From NCBI RefSeq assembly GCF_029504575.1, contig NZ_JAQFII010000001.1, positions 5,215,001 to 5,279,000 on the forward strand: a DNA stretch of 64,000 bases, read 5' to 3'. This DNA comes from Streptomyces sp. SPB162. GTDB lineage: Bacteria; Actinomycetota; Actinomycetes; Streptomycetales; Streptomycetaceae. Position 1 is the stretch's first letter. Every line of letters begins with the position of its first letter. The notes beneath the pieces were generated by a model. The model searched no databases, was not told where the DNA came from, and saw only the letters and a list, made by a program, of their open reading frames with translations. A program made the position numbers and the translations under genes. Positions 42,287-50,878 of the stretch are shown here, piece by piece.

Positions 42287-42875
42287 GGAGACCGGCGGCA
42301 CGCAGGAGTGGCAGACGGAGCGCGGGCGCGCGCCGGTCTCCACCAAGATCGTGGTCGCGGGCGGCTTCGGCGTGGGCAAGACGACGTTCGTCGGCTCGAT
42401 CTCGGAGATCACGCCACTCACCACCGAGGCGGTGATGACGCGGGCCAGCGAGTCCGTGGACGACCTCGGCTCCACCCCGGACAAGACGACGACCACCGTC
42501 GCGATGGACTTCGGGCGCATCACCCTGGACCAGGACCTGGTCCTGTACGTCTTCGGCACGCCCGGCCAGCAGCGCTTCTGGTTCATGTGGGACGACCTGG
42601 TACGCGGTGCGATCGGCGCGATCGTGCTGGCGGACACCCGGCGGCTGGCCGAGTGCTTCCCCGCGCTCGACTACTTCGAGGGCTGCGGTCTGCCGTACAC
42701 CGTGGCCGTCAACCAGTTCGAGGGCACCCCGGAGTACACCGAGCAGGACGTCCGCGAAGCGCTCGCCGTACCGCTGCACATACCCGTGTTGATCTGTGAC
42801 GCCCGCAAGCGGTATTCGGTGGTGGAGGCGCTCATGGCGCTGGTGGCGCACGCACTGGCCGAACAGCCGCTCTGA
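42267..42875 (+). CDS. cvnD: Ras-like small GTPase, conservon CvnD
   Basis: The 202-residue GTP-binding protein has P-loop GGFGVGKTT, the switch region TPDKTTTTVAMDFG, G3 FGTPGQQRFW and G4 VNQFEGT (an Asn-Gln variant of the usual NKxD). The G5 loop is CDARKRYS. Start GTG 42267 has GGAAAGGG upstream. It is the last of the four conserved cvn genes and acts as the molecular switch that links the sensor-like CvnA to output. Confidence 0.93.
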   Translation: MDFAGFEETGGTQEWQTERGRAPVSTKIVVAGGFGVGKTTFVGSISEITPLTTEAVMTRASESVDDLGSTPDKTTTTVAMDFGRITLDQDLVLYVFGTPGQQRFWFMWDDLVRGAIGAIVLADTRRLAECFPALDYFEGCGLPYTVAVNQFEGTPEYTEQDVREALAVPLHIPVLICDARKRYSVVEALMALVAHALAEQPL

Positions 42876-42923
42876 GCGGTACGTACACGAACTTATAGAC
42901 GAAGCGAAAGCCGGACCTTCATC

Positions 42924-44174
42924 ATGCGCAAGATACTCATCGTCGGAGCCGGTCAGGCCGGCCTCCAACTGGCCCTGGGCCTGCAGGGCCGGGGCTACGA
43001 GGTCACCCTCATGTCCAACCGCACGGCCGACGAGATACGCGACGGCCGGGTGATGTCCACCCAGTGCATGTTCGGCACCGCGCTGCGGCACGAGCGCGAT
43101 CTGGGCATCAACTTCTGGGAGGAGCGGGCACCGCGCATCGAGGGTGTCGGCGTCTCGGTCGCGGCCCCGGACGCGTCCCGCCCCATCGACTGGGTCGGCC
43201 GCCTGGACGGTTTCGCGCAGTCGGTCGACCAGCGGGTGAAGATGGCCGGCTGGATGGAGACCTTCGCCGAGCGCGGCGGCAAGCTCGTCATCCACGGCGT
43301 CGCCGTCTCCGACCTCGACTACTTCTCGCGCGCCTACGACCTGGTGCTGGTCGCCGCGGGCAAGGGCGAACTGGTCTCGATGTTCGCCCGCGACGCCTCC
43401 CGTTCGCCCTACGACGCCCCGCAGCGCGCGCTGGCGGTCGCGTACGTGCACGGCCTCGGGCCGCGCCCCGAACACCCCGACTTCCTGGCGGTCCGCTGCA
43501 ACCTGGTGCCGGGCGTCGGTGAACTCTTCGTCATGCCGACCCTCACCACCTCGGGCCCCGCCGACATCCTGTTCTGGGAGGGCGTCCCCGGCGGCCCCCT
43601 GGACGTTTTCCAGGGCGTCAAGGACCCCGAGGAACACCTGCGCCTCACCCTGGACCTGATGCGGCAGTTCACCCCGTGGGAGTACGACCGGGCCCGCTCG
43701 GTGGAACTCACCGACGCGAACGGCACCCTCGCCGGCCGTTACGCGCCCACCGTCCGCCAGGGCGTCGCGGAACTGCCGTCGGGCGGGCTCGTCCTCGGTG
43801 TCGCCGACGTCGTCGTCGCGAACGACCCGATCACCGGGCAGGGTTCCAACAGCGCCGCCAAATGCGCCGCGTCGTACCTGGGGAGCATCGTCGAGCGCGC
43901 CGACCAGCCCTTCGACGAGGCGTGGATGCGGTCCGCCTACGACCGGTACTGGCAGATCGCCGAGCCCGTCACCAAGTGGACGAACGCGATGCTCGCGCCG
44001 CCGCCCGAGCACGTGCTGCAGCTGATCGGCGCCGCGGGCGGCCTGCAGCCCGTCGCGGACCGCTTCGCCAACGGGTTCGACGACCCGGCCGACTACGAGC
44101 AGTGGTTCTTCGACCCGGACCTGGCCGCGGCCTACCTCGGCGAGGTCCAGGCCGCGCAACCGGCGCAGGCGTGA
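42924..44174 (+). CDS. StyA-like FAD-dependent monooxygenase
   Basis: A 416-residue flavoprotein of the styrene/indole monooxygenase (SMOA) family. The dinucleotide fold starts at residue 3 (ILIVGAGQAGLQLALGL), the flavin motif near the end is ANDPITGQGSNSAAKCA, and the substrate domain lies between. The two-component type requires a separate flavin reductase, and none is adjacent. Start ATG 42924 lies 48 bp after cvnD in the same direction, with no intervening terminator, so it is probably co-transcribed with the conservon. Conservons elsewhere carry a P450 at this position; a flavin monooxygenase is a plausible functional replacement. Confidence 0.9.
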   Translation: MRKILIVGAGQAGLQLALGLQGRGYEVTLMSNRTADEIRDGRVMSTQCMFGTALRHERDLGINFWEERAPRIEGVGVSVAAPDASRPIDWVGRLDGFAQSVDQRVKMAGWMETFAERGGKLVIHGVAVSDLDYFSRAYDLVLVAAGKGELVSMFARDASRSPYDAPQRALAVAYVHGLGPRPEHPDFLAVRCNLVPGVGELFVMPTLTTSGPADILFWEGVPGGPLDVFQGVKDPEEHLRLTLDLMRQFTPWEYDRARSVELTDANGTLAGRYAPTVRQGVAELPSGGLVLGVADVVVANDPITGQGSNSAAKCAASYLGSIVERADQPFDEAWMRSAYDRYWQIAEPVTKWTNAMLAPPPEHVLQLIGAAGGLQPVADRFANGFDDPADYEQWFFDPDLAAAYLGEVQAAQPAQA

Positions 44175-44177
44175 CAC

Positions 44178-44223
44178 GAAGGGGGCCGGGCCGCTCGCGC
44201 TACGAGCGGCCCGGCCCCCCTTC
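44178..44223. terminator. Bidirectional terminator hairpin after the conservon operon
   Basis: A stem of about 20 bases (44178-44197 with 44203-44223) between the convergent ends of the StyA-like gene and the NlpC/P60 gene. Confidence 0.9.
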
Positions 44224-44232
44224 CCGGTTCTC

Positions 44233-45390
44233 TCAGCCGACGTTGTTGCCCGCGTCGGAGCCGCCGTCGATCGGTGTCCTGGCGTCCGCCTTGGGGAGCG
44301 CCGGTGGCACGTAGTCCTTCATCGGGCCCTGGGCGGAGTCGGGCCTGACCGCTCCGAGGATCGGGTTGGCGGCGATGGGCGAGACCTTCACGAAGGCGCC
44401 GGGACGCGGCGCCTGGATGACGAGACCGTCGCCGATGTAGATGCCGACGTGCGTCGCGCCCGGGAAGTAGATGACGAGGTCGCCGGGGCGCAGCAGGCTC
44501 ATCGGCACCTTGGGCAGCTGCGCCCACTGCTCCTGGCTGGTGCGCGGGATGGCCTTCCCGGCGTGCAGCCACGCCTGCGAGGTGAGCCCCGAGCAGTCGT
44601 AGGAGTCCGGCCCCTCGGCACCCCAGATGTACGGCTTGCCGAGCTGCAGGAACGCGTAGCCGACCGCGCGGTTGCCCGCCTCGGAGGGCGTCCGGCTGCC
44701 CGTGCCGAGGGCCTTGGAGTCCAGGAAGTCGGTCTGGGCCTGGTTGATGCCCTGCTCCTCGAGCTTCTGCAGCTCCTCGAGCTGAACACCCGTCAGGCCC
44801 GCGATGATCGTTTCGACGCGCTTGAGGTGCTCCTCGACCTGGACCTTCGCGGCACCCTGCTGGGTCTGCAGCAACTGCGCCTGGCCGAGCGCGGCCTGGG
44901 CGCCGGCGTTCAGCACGGCGATCCGCTTCTCGCCGCCCTTCAGCTGCTCCAGGAGTTCCGCCTCGCTGCCGGCGGCCCGCTGCAGCAGGTGCTTCTGCGA
45001 GAAGAGGTCCTGCGGCTCGTCGGCGACCAACAGGTTGAGGTACGGCGAGACGCCGCCGTCCTGGTACTGCCGGCGGGCGAGCATGCCGATCTGGTCGCGC
45101 GCCTCGGCGACCGCGACCCGCTGGTCGGCGAGCTGCTTGTCCAGCTGGGCGGCCGTGGCCTGCTGCTTGGTCGCGGCCTCCTTGGCCTTGTTGAAGGCCT
45201 CGGTGGCCTGCTCGGTCTGCAGGTACAGCGTCTGGAGCTGGGTCAGCAGCTGGACCAGCGGCTGTGACGGGGGGTCATGGGGCGCGGCGGCGGCTTGCTG
45301 GGCGGGGAGCGAGAGCGCGGCGGCCGCGAGGAGCGCACCGCATATCACCGCTCGGTGGATCCACCCACGGTTCCGTCGGGCCACTGACAT
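44233..45390 (-). CDS. Secreted C40 (NlpC/P60) peptidoglycan endopeptidase
   Basis: A 385-residue secreted endopeptidase that cuts peptide stems of peptidoglycan. Signal peptide (RAVICGALLAAAALSL, cleavage after AAA), then a long coiled-coil domain (about 45-225) rich in Gln, Ala and Leu, then the C-terminal catalytic domain with Cys in YDCSGLTSQ, the motif GDLVIYFPGATHVGIY (His) and the third residue in the following strand. A coiled coil before NlpC/P60 matches RipA-like and Streptomyces cell-separation hydrolases, which are often self-inhibited by the coil. Start ATG 45390 is preceded by GTGAGGGG. Confidence 0.93.
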   Translation of the reverse strand: MSVARRNRGWIHRAVICGALLAAAALSLPAQQAAAAPHDPPSQPLVQLLTQLQTLYLQTEQATEAFNKAKEAATKQQATAAQLDKQLADQRVAVAEARDQIGMLARRQYQDGGVSPYLNLLVADEPQDLFSQKHLLQRAAGSEAELLEQLKGGEKRIAVLNAGAQAALGQAQLLQTQQGAAKVQVEEHLKRVETIIAGLTGVQLEELQKLEEQGINQAQTDFLDSKALGTGSRTPSEAGNRAVGYAFLQLGKPYIWGAEGPDSYDCSGLTSQAWLHAGKAIPRTSQEQWAQLPKVPMSLLRPGDLVIYFPGATHVGIYIGDGLVIQAPRPGAFVKVSPIAANPILGAVRPDSAQGPMKDYVPPALPKADARTPIDGGSDAGNNVG

Positions 45391-45524
45391 CCCCTCACTT
45401 TCGGTCGCACAGCGGCGATCACCTGCTGCGTCAAGATCTTGTCATGGGTTGTCGTATCTTCGACAGTGGGAATAGGCGATTCCGCCCAATCCGGTCACCC
45501 CCGCGGTGCCTCCCCGTCACCTGG

Positions 45525-46771
45525 TCAGCCCATCGGCAGCGCCGTCACCGCGTTCCCGTTCTGAACGAACAGGACGCTACCCCGGGTGACGAGCCGTATG
45601 CCCGCGGCGGTTCCGCTTCCGCTTCCGGTTCCCGCGCCGGGGACCCGGTAGCTCCACACCGCCTTGCGGGTGCGGACGTCGAACGCCGCGACGCACGGCC
45701 GGCCGCCGGCGGTGGGGGCGTGCAGGACTCCGCCGTGCACCACCGGTGCGCACTGGGTGCCCAGCGGTGTCGCGGGGCCGCTCTCCCCACAACGGGTTGC
45801 CGGTGCGGGCGTCGAGGGCGAGCACGCCCGCGGCGGGTCCGGCGGCGTACAGGACGCCGTCGGCGATGACCGGATCGCTGTACGTCCGGTCGCGGGTGCT
45901 GTGCCGCCAGGCGACGGCCCCGTCGTCGAGGGCGACCGCGGTGACCCCGCCGCCCGCCACGTAGGCGCGCGGACCGGCGACCGCCGGGCGCCCGTTGGCG
46001 CTCCCCGGCAGGGCGCGCGTCCACTGCTGCTCGCCGGTCCGCCGGTCGAGGGAGGTCAGGGCTTCGCCGTCGCAGTACAGCAACCGGTCGCCCGCCAGCG
46101 CCGCCGCCGGCGCTTCGGACGGGCTGTGCCCCGCGGTCGCGCGCCACCGTTCGCGGCGGTCCTTGAGGTCGTAGGCGAGCAGCAGGGTGGTGTAGTCGTC
46201 GTCGAGCGGGCTGCCCTGGGACGCCGTCAGGTACAGCGCGCCGCCGTCGGAGGCGAGCAGCGCGTCCTGGGCGAACCGCACCCCCAGCCGCGGGCTCCAG
46301 GGTCCAGCGGACCCGGCCCTTGGCGGCCGGGTCGACCGCGCGCGGGGCGGCGGCGCCGACGGTGTAGGCCACGTCCGCCAGCAGGCCGTCACCGGTGGGC
46401 ACCGGCGAGCCGTCGGGTTCGAAGCCGGCGGCGGTCCACAGCGGCTTCCCGGTGCGCGCGTCGAGGCCGATCAGACCGTCGTACCCCTTGAGGACGAGGA
46501 GGGCGTCGCTCACCGCCACCGGAGCGACGTCCACCAGGTCGGGGCCCTCGTACGTCCACAGCGGGGACGGCGCGCCGCCCGGCGGGCGGGAGCCCTTGGG
46601 GCGAGGGAGCGGGGAAGGGCTGTCGGTAGGGGAGGGGCGGCCACCGTTCCTGCCGGACGCGCCGCGGCCTTCGCGCAGCCACGCGATCCCGGCCGCGCTC
46701 GCCATGGCGGCGCCGCCGAAGGACACCGCCAGCAGCGCTCGCCGCGACATCCCGGCCGGCTGCTCCGACAT
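45525..46771 (-). CDS. Tat-exported PQQ-like beta-propeller protein (two frameshifts)
   Basis: A quinoprotein-like beta propeller of about 414 residues. The start contains a twin-arginine motif (MSRRALLAVSFGGAAMASA) and a Pro/Ser-rich linker; the blades show repeats of the type LDARTGKPLWT, YDLKDRRERWR and LDARTGNPLW. The frame breaks near 46289-46292 (between RWTLEP and LGVRFAQD) and near 45785-45788 (a run of four C on the plus strand). Each is repaired by dropping one base, and 1247 nt minus 2 is a multiple of three. The last part, ending VQNGNAVTALPMG, is then in frame. Function: protein-protein interaction or sensor scaffold; no enzyme motif. Confidence 0.8.
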
Positions 46772-46816
46772 CTGTGCGTGCCCCCTCTGGCCTGGACCTG
46801 TCGAGGGAGCGTACGA

Positions 46817-46852
46817 CCGCCCCCGGCCGGAAGCCAGTCCGGCCGGGGGCGG
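46817..46852 (-). terminator. Terminator hairpin after the chitinase gene
   Basis: Perfect 14-base arms (46817-46830 and 46839-46852) around an eight-base loop, 32 bp past the chitinase stop. Confidence 0.85.
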
Positions 46853-46883
46853 TGCGGGGTTACGTCCGGTTGCCGCTGATTGG

Positions 46884-48533
46884 TCAGCTTCCGAAGTAGG
46901 ACCGGAAGTTGTTGGAGAACTCCGAGCCGCCGAACTTGTCCCAGTTCACCGACCACGTCATGAGACCGCGCAGGGCGGGCCAGGTGCCGTGGGTGGTGTA
47001 GCCGCCGCAGTTCGTCTTCTTGGTGAGGCAGTCCAGCGCCTTGTTCACCTCGGCGGGAGCGGTGTAGCCGTTGCCGGCGTTGGTGCTCGCGGGGAGGCCG
47101 ATGGCGATCTGTGAGGGCGCCAGCGGCGGGAACACGTTGGCGGTGTTGCCCGCGACGGGGAAGCCGGTGAGCAGCATGTCCGTCATGGCGATGTGGAAGT
47201 CCGCGCCGCCCATGGAGTGGTACTGGTTGTCGAGGCCCATGATCGAACCCGAGTTGTAGTCCTGGACGTGCAGCAGGGTCAGGTCACCGCGCATCGCGTA
47301 GATCACGGGCAGGTAGGCGCCCGCGCGCGGGTCCTGGCCGCCCCAGGGGCCCGAGCCGTAGTACTGGTAGCCGAGCTGCACGAAGAAGGTCTCCGGGGCC
47401 ATCGTCAGGACGAAGCCGCTGCCGTACTTGGCCTTGAGGGTCTTCAGCGCGGAGATCAGGTTCACCACGACCGGCGTCGTCGGGTTCTTGAAGTCGGTGT
47501 CGCCGGTGTTGAGGGAGAGCGAGTGGCCCTCGAAGTCGATGTCGAGGCCGTTGAGCCCCCACTTGTCGATGATCGCACTCACCGAGGAGACGAAGGTGTC
47601 GCGGGCCGCGGCCGTGGTCAGCTGCACCTGGCCGTTCTGGCCGCCGATGGAGATGACGACCTTCTTGCCCTGGGCCTGCTTGGCCTGGATGGCGGCCTTG
47701 AAGTCGGCGTCGGACTCGACGCCGGCGCACTCGGTCGCGGGGCAGCGGTTGAAGCGGATGTCGCCGGAGGTGACGGAGGTCGGCTCCCCGAAGGCCAGGT
47801 CGATGACGTTCCAGGTACTGGGGACGTCGGCCATCCGGGTGTAGCCCGCGCCGTTGGCGAAGCTCGCGTGCAGGTAGCCGACCAGCGCGTGGGCGGGCAG
47901 TCCGCCGGAGGGCGGCGGGGTGGTGGGAGGCGTGGTGGGGGGAGTGGTCGGCGGCGTCGTGGGGGGCGTCGTCGGCGGTGTCGTGGGCGGTGTCGTGGGC
48001 GGGGTGGTGGGCGGGCTGGTCGGGCCGCCCGGCCCGCTGAGCGAGGCGTCGTCGGCGTAGTAGGCGGGCTGGCCGTACCAGCCGTGCAGGAAGACCGTGG
48101 CGCTGGTCTGGGTCGCGCCGGTCGTGAAGCCGACGCTCAGCTGCTGGTAGGCGCCACCGGTGCCGGGCGTCCAGGTGCTGGCGCCGCCGTCCACGCCGAT
48201 GTACACGTACGAGCCCTTGACCTGCGCGGAGAAGGTGTACGCGGTGTTCGGCGCGACGGTGACGGTCTGCTTGCACTGCGCGGTGTCGCTCGCGCCCGGG
48301 GTGCCGGCGAGCGCGTAACTCCCGCTCTTGGCCTGCCCGGTGACCGCCTTGGCGGTCGCGTCGCAGGTCCAGCCGGACAGCGATCCGGTCTCGAAGCCGC
48401 CGTTGACCAGGAATTCGCCGGCGGAGGCGGAGGGGGCGAGTGCGACCAGGCCGCCGAGGGTGGCGGCACACGCGAGGGTGGCCGCACCGGCGATGGCGGA
48501 TCTCGACCGGCCGCGGAAGGGGGATGTGAGCAC
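46884..48533 (-). CDS. Secreted GH18 chitinase with N-terminal carbohydrate-binding module
   Basis: A 549-residue secreted chitinase. After a signal peptide (RSAIAGAATLACAATLGGL, cleavage near ASA) there is a beta-sandwich module (about 40-165; FLVNGGFETGSLSGW, SYVYIGVDGG) of the CBM family, a Thr/Pro linker of tandem TTPP units, and the GH18 barrel with the catalytic motif LNGLDIDFEG (Asp-x-Asp-x-Glu) and KVVISIGGQ. The start GTG 48533 has AAGGAG upstream. The DasR-type repeats at 48600-48633 support control by chitin/N-acetylglucosamine. The enzyme degrades chitin outside the cell. Confidence 0.95.
   Translation of the reverse strand: MLTSPFRGRSRSAIAGAATLACAATLGGLVALAPSASAGEFLVNGGFETGSLSGWTCDATAKAVTGQAKSGSYALAGTPGASDTAQCKQTVTVAPNTAYTFSAQVKGSYVYIGVDGGASTWTPGTGGAYQQLSVGFTTGATQTSATVFLHGWYGQPAYYADDASLSGPGGPTSPPTTPPTTPPTTPPTTPPTTPPTTPPTTPPTTPPPSGGLPAHALVGYLHASFANGAGYTRMADVPSTWNVIDLAFGEPTSVTSGDIRFNRCPATECAGVESDADFKAAIQAKQAQGKKVVISIGGQNGQVQLTTAAARDTFVSSVSAIIDKWGLNGLDIDFEGHSLSLNTGDTDFKNPTTPVVVNLISALKTLKAKYGSGFVLTMAPETFFVQLGYQYYGSGPWGGQDPRAGAYLPVIYAMRGDLTLLHVQDYNSGSIMGLDNQYHSMGGADFHIAMTDMLLTGFPVAGNTANVFPPLAPSQIAIGLPASTNAGNGYTAPAEVNKALDCLTKKTNCGGYTTHGTWPALRGLMTWSVNWDKFGGSEFSNNFRSYFGS
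47905..48024 (-). repeat. Tandem repeat encoding the Thr/Pro linker of the chitinase
   Basis: Imperfect tandem repeats of 12 bases (units such as GGCGTCGTGGGC on the plus strand, repeated about eight times) that encode TTPP units. The DNA repeats, built from GGCGGTGTCGTG-like blocks, can shift length by slippage. Confidence 0.85.
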
Positions 48534-48599
48534 GGGGGGATGCTCCTTCTGCTTCAAGGAGTGCGCATGACGCGGCGCGCCTGACAACGCGCAGCAAAC

Positions 48600-48633
48600 A
48601 GGTCTGGACCAATCCTGTCAATGGTCTGAACCA
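48600..48633 (-). promoter_or_regulatory. DasR-type (dre) repeats and -35 box of the chitinase promoter
   Basis: Two near-identical 12-base elements, AGGTCTGGACCA (48600-48611) and TGGTCTGAACCA (48622-48633), are the known direct repeat of Streptomyces chitinase promoters and close to the dre consensus. Between them TTGACA is read on the minus strand at 48616-48621, a -35 box. Binding by DasR here is inferred from the sequence. Confidence 0.85.
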
Positions 48634-48695
48634 ACACCCGTGCGACATCCGTCGGACGCCGCCTCCCCGCGCGGCCGTCATCTGCCGTTATGTCG

Positions 48696-48992
48696 TCAAT
48701 CCCCGGGTGGGCGCGTCCCCTTGTTCCGTACGCTCCTCGACCACGGCCACTTCAGCCGGGTGTCCGGCACGGTCCCCTCGGGGTCGTACACGAACACCCA
48801 GCGGGTCTGCCGTGCCGCGCGCGGGCCGGGGCTCGGCTCGCGGTGGTACACGTGCACCACGGGCTTGCCCCCGTCGGCGTCCGGTACCGGCACGGTGTAC
48901 ACCTTCGGCGGCTGCCCGGTCGCCCCCACCAGGACGCCCATCAGGCGCCCGTCCAGCGGGCCGCCGACGAACTCCGTGTTCTCGCTTCTCAC
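48696..48992 (-). CDS. Conserved 98-residue hypothetical protein
   Basis: A small soluble protein, FVGGPLDGRLMGV near the start, then a beta-rich body (KVYTVPVPDADG, VVHVYHREP, RWVFVYDPEGT). The GTG at 48992 overlaps the upstream TetR stop by four bases (GTGA), so it is translationally coupled. I do not recognise a function. A gene so linked to a TetR regulator may be part of its response or just co-expressed. Confidence 0.75.
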   Translation of the reverse strand: MRSENTEFVGGPLDGRLMGVLVGATGQPPKVYTVPVPDADGGKPVVHVYHREPSPGPRAARQTRWVFVYDPEGTVPDTRLKWPWSRSVRNKGTRPPGD

Positions 48993-49744
48993 GCGCCCAG
49001 CATCCCACGGTCGTCGCCGTCGGGGAGCAGATGCGCCACGGCCTCCGCGATCGGGGCGAGCCGTCGGGCCAGTTCGCCCGCCGGGCTGTCGGGGGTCTCC
49101 AGGGCCAACGCCGCCGCGGCGACCTCGGCGGTCTCCAGGTCCGTGGTCGCGGTGATCAGCAGCAGACCGGTGAGATGGTCGACGAGCCAGCCGCGCAGCT
49201 CCGGCAGCGGCGGCTGCTTGCCCTCGTCCAGCCAGGTCAGCGACACCGCCTCCACGGAGGCGATCCAGGAGCGGACCATCATCGCCAGACGCGGGCCGGG
49301 ATTCGGCGCCCCCAGGTGCAGCAGCACCTGCTCGGCCGCGCTGCGCCGCACCCCGTCGACGATCGCGCCCGTCCGGCTGGTCTCCGCCACGCTGCCGCCG
49401 CGCAGCAGCGCGGAGTAGGCGGCGTCGTGCTCGTCGACGAAGGCGAGATAGCGGTCCAAGGCGTGCGCGAGGCGCTGCGTCGGTGCGCCCTCTGACGGTT
49501 CTATGAAGCATTTCCGCAGCTCATCAGCGGCATTGTGCATCGCGGCCTCGTACAACTGCTGTTTGCCACCGGGGAAGTACCGGTAGACCAGCGGCCGGGA
49601 CACCCCGGCGGCGGCCGCGACGTCGTCGACCGACACGTCCTCGGGGCGGTGGTGCCCGAAGAGGTCCACCGCTGCCGCGAGCAACTGCGTACGGCGTTGC
49701 TCGACGCTGAGTCGGCGGTATGCGGGCGCCGCGCTGCCGTTCAT
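48989..49744 (-). CDS. TetR family transcriptional regulator
   Basis: A 251-residue TetR repressor. The DNA-binding domain is at residues 15-65 (RRTQLLAAAVDLFGHH, VDDVAAAAGVSRPLVYRYFPG), followed by an all-helical ligand domain. Start ATG 49744. It lies 82 bp downstream of the AurF-like gene in the same direction, so it probably regulates the AurF/diiron pair. A hydrophobic or fatty ligand is possible from the partner enzymes; this is inference. Confidence 0.93.
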   Translation of the reverse strand: MNGSAAPAYRRLSVEQRRTQLLAAAVDLFGHHRPEDVSVDDVAAAAGVSRPLVYRYFPGGKQQLYEAAMHNAADELRKCFIEPSEGAPTQRLAHALDRYLAFVDEHDAAYSALLRGGSVAETSRTGAIVDGVRRSAAEQVLLHLGAPNPGPRLAMMVRSWIASVEAVSLTWLDEGKQPPLPELRGWLVDHLTGLLLITATTDLETAEVAAAALALETPDSPAGELARRLAPIAEAVAHLLPDGDDRGMLGA

Positions 49745-49826
49745 GGGCGCAGCCTAGCCGCTGGGACCCGGCACCGGCCGGGTGACGAGTGCGGTGACGA
49801 GTGCGCACCGTACCGTAACGGGCCGT

Positions 49827-50729
49827 TCAGGCCAGCAGGCCGGAGGCGCGCCAGAGCCTGCGGCCGGGGCCGCGCAGCACGTCGATGTCCTCCAGGAACT
49901 CGACGAGCCGCTTCGCGGACTGCAGCATGACGTCCCGGCGGTGGCCGCTGGCCTTCACCTGCGCCATCGCGTGGGCCGGGTCGAGCCCGACCGCCGTGTA
50001 CACCTGCGGGCTGATCAGCGAGCCGGCCACGACCCTGGCGATCTCGCCGGACGTCAGCCGGGTGAGCTCGCGCTCCCAGCGGGGGGCGGTCGTCATCTGG
50101 CGGGTCAGCTCCTCCCGGGCGTACCGCACGTGCCGGGCCTCCTCGACCACGTGGATGCGGGTCACCCCGCGCACCAGGGGCTGGACGCGCTCGTCCGGGA
50201 AGGTCAGCCGCTGCATCCAGTCGAGTATCTCCTCGACGAGCAGCGTCCCCGTGAAGGCGCCGGGCGTGGTGGCGTACGTCTTCAGGATCCGGCCGAGGTT
50301 CAGGTTGAGCCGGCTGGGCCGGTAGACCGGGGTGGCGGACTTCTTGACCAGCCGACCGAACATCATCGAGTGCCGGCACTCGTCGGCGACCTCGGTCAGC
50401 GCGTATCGGACGTGCTGGCTGGTCGGGTCGAGGGCGTAGATGTGCCGGGCGAGCAGCTGCATCAGGATGACCTCGAACCAGATGCCCATCGACGCGATGC
50501 TCGCGCCCTCGTGCCGGCTCAGCGCGATGCGCTGCTCCTGCGACATGTGCTTCCACAGCGGTGTGCCGTAGAGGGAGAGCAGCTCAGGGGGCCAATACCA
50601 CTTCCCGTCCTCGAACGGGGCGTCCCAGTCCAGCTCGGTGTCGGGGTCGAAAGAGTGCTTGGCGGAGGCGGTCAGCAACCGCTCCGCGACCTTCTCGCGC
50701 TCCGTGATCTTGGGCATGATGGGGGCCAT
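49827..50729 (-). CDS. AurF-like diiron N-oxygenase family protein
   Basis: A 300-residue all-helical diiron protein with the metal motifs LTEVADECRHSMMFG, RIHVVEEARHVRYA and earlier Glu/His of the RHE-type block (IALSRHEGASIASMGIWFE). It resembles AurF, which oxidises amino groups to nitro groups, but the family also acts on other substrates. The start is ATG 50729 (or ATG 50717), with AAGGGT upstream. It is divergent from a second diiron protein at 50879, 149 bp away. Confidence 0.82.
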   Translation of the reverse strand: MAPIMPKITEREKVAERLLTASAKHSFDPDTELDWDAPFEDGKWYWPPELLSLYGTPLWKHMSQEQRIALSRHEGASIASMGIWFEVILMQLLARHIYALDPTSQHVRYALTEVADECRHSMMFGRLVKKSATPVYRPSRLNLNLGRILKTYATTPGAFTGTLLVEEILDWMQRLTFPDERVQPLVRGVTRIHVVEEARHVRYAREELTRQMTTAPRWERELTRLTSGEIARVVAGSLISPQVYTAVGLDPAHAMAQVKASGHRRDVMLQSAKRLVEFLEDIDVLRGPGRRLWRASGLLA

Positions 50730-50878
50730 ACCCTTATGAGACTGCTTGTCAGCAAGGACGTCAATCCCTCGCGCAGAACTTGTTGACCCGGCGGTAACCG
50801 GCGTGTGAGTCTGCCAACGACTGCACGGCCAACGACCGCACCCCGTAAGGACATCGGGCGAGTGACGAGGAGGCGTCA

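Noticed and set aside
47905..48024. Short regular repeats that resemble a CRISPR array at first sight
   Set aside because: They encode Thr/Pro linker units inside the chitinase, have no unique spacers and no cas genes are near.
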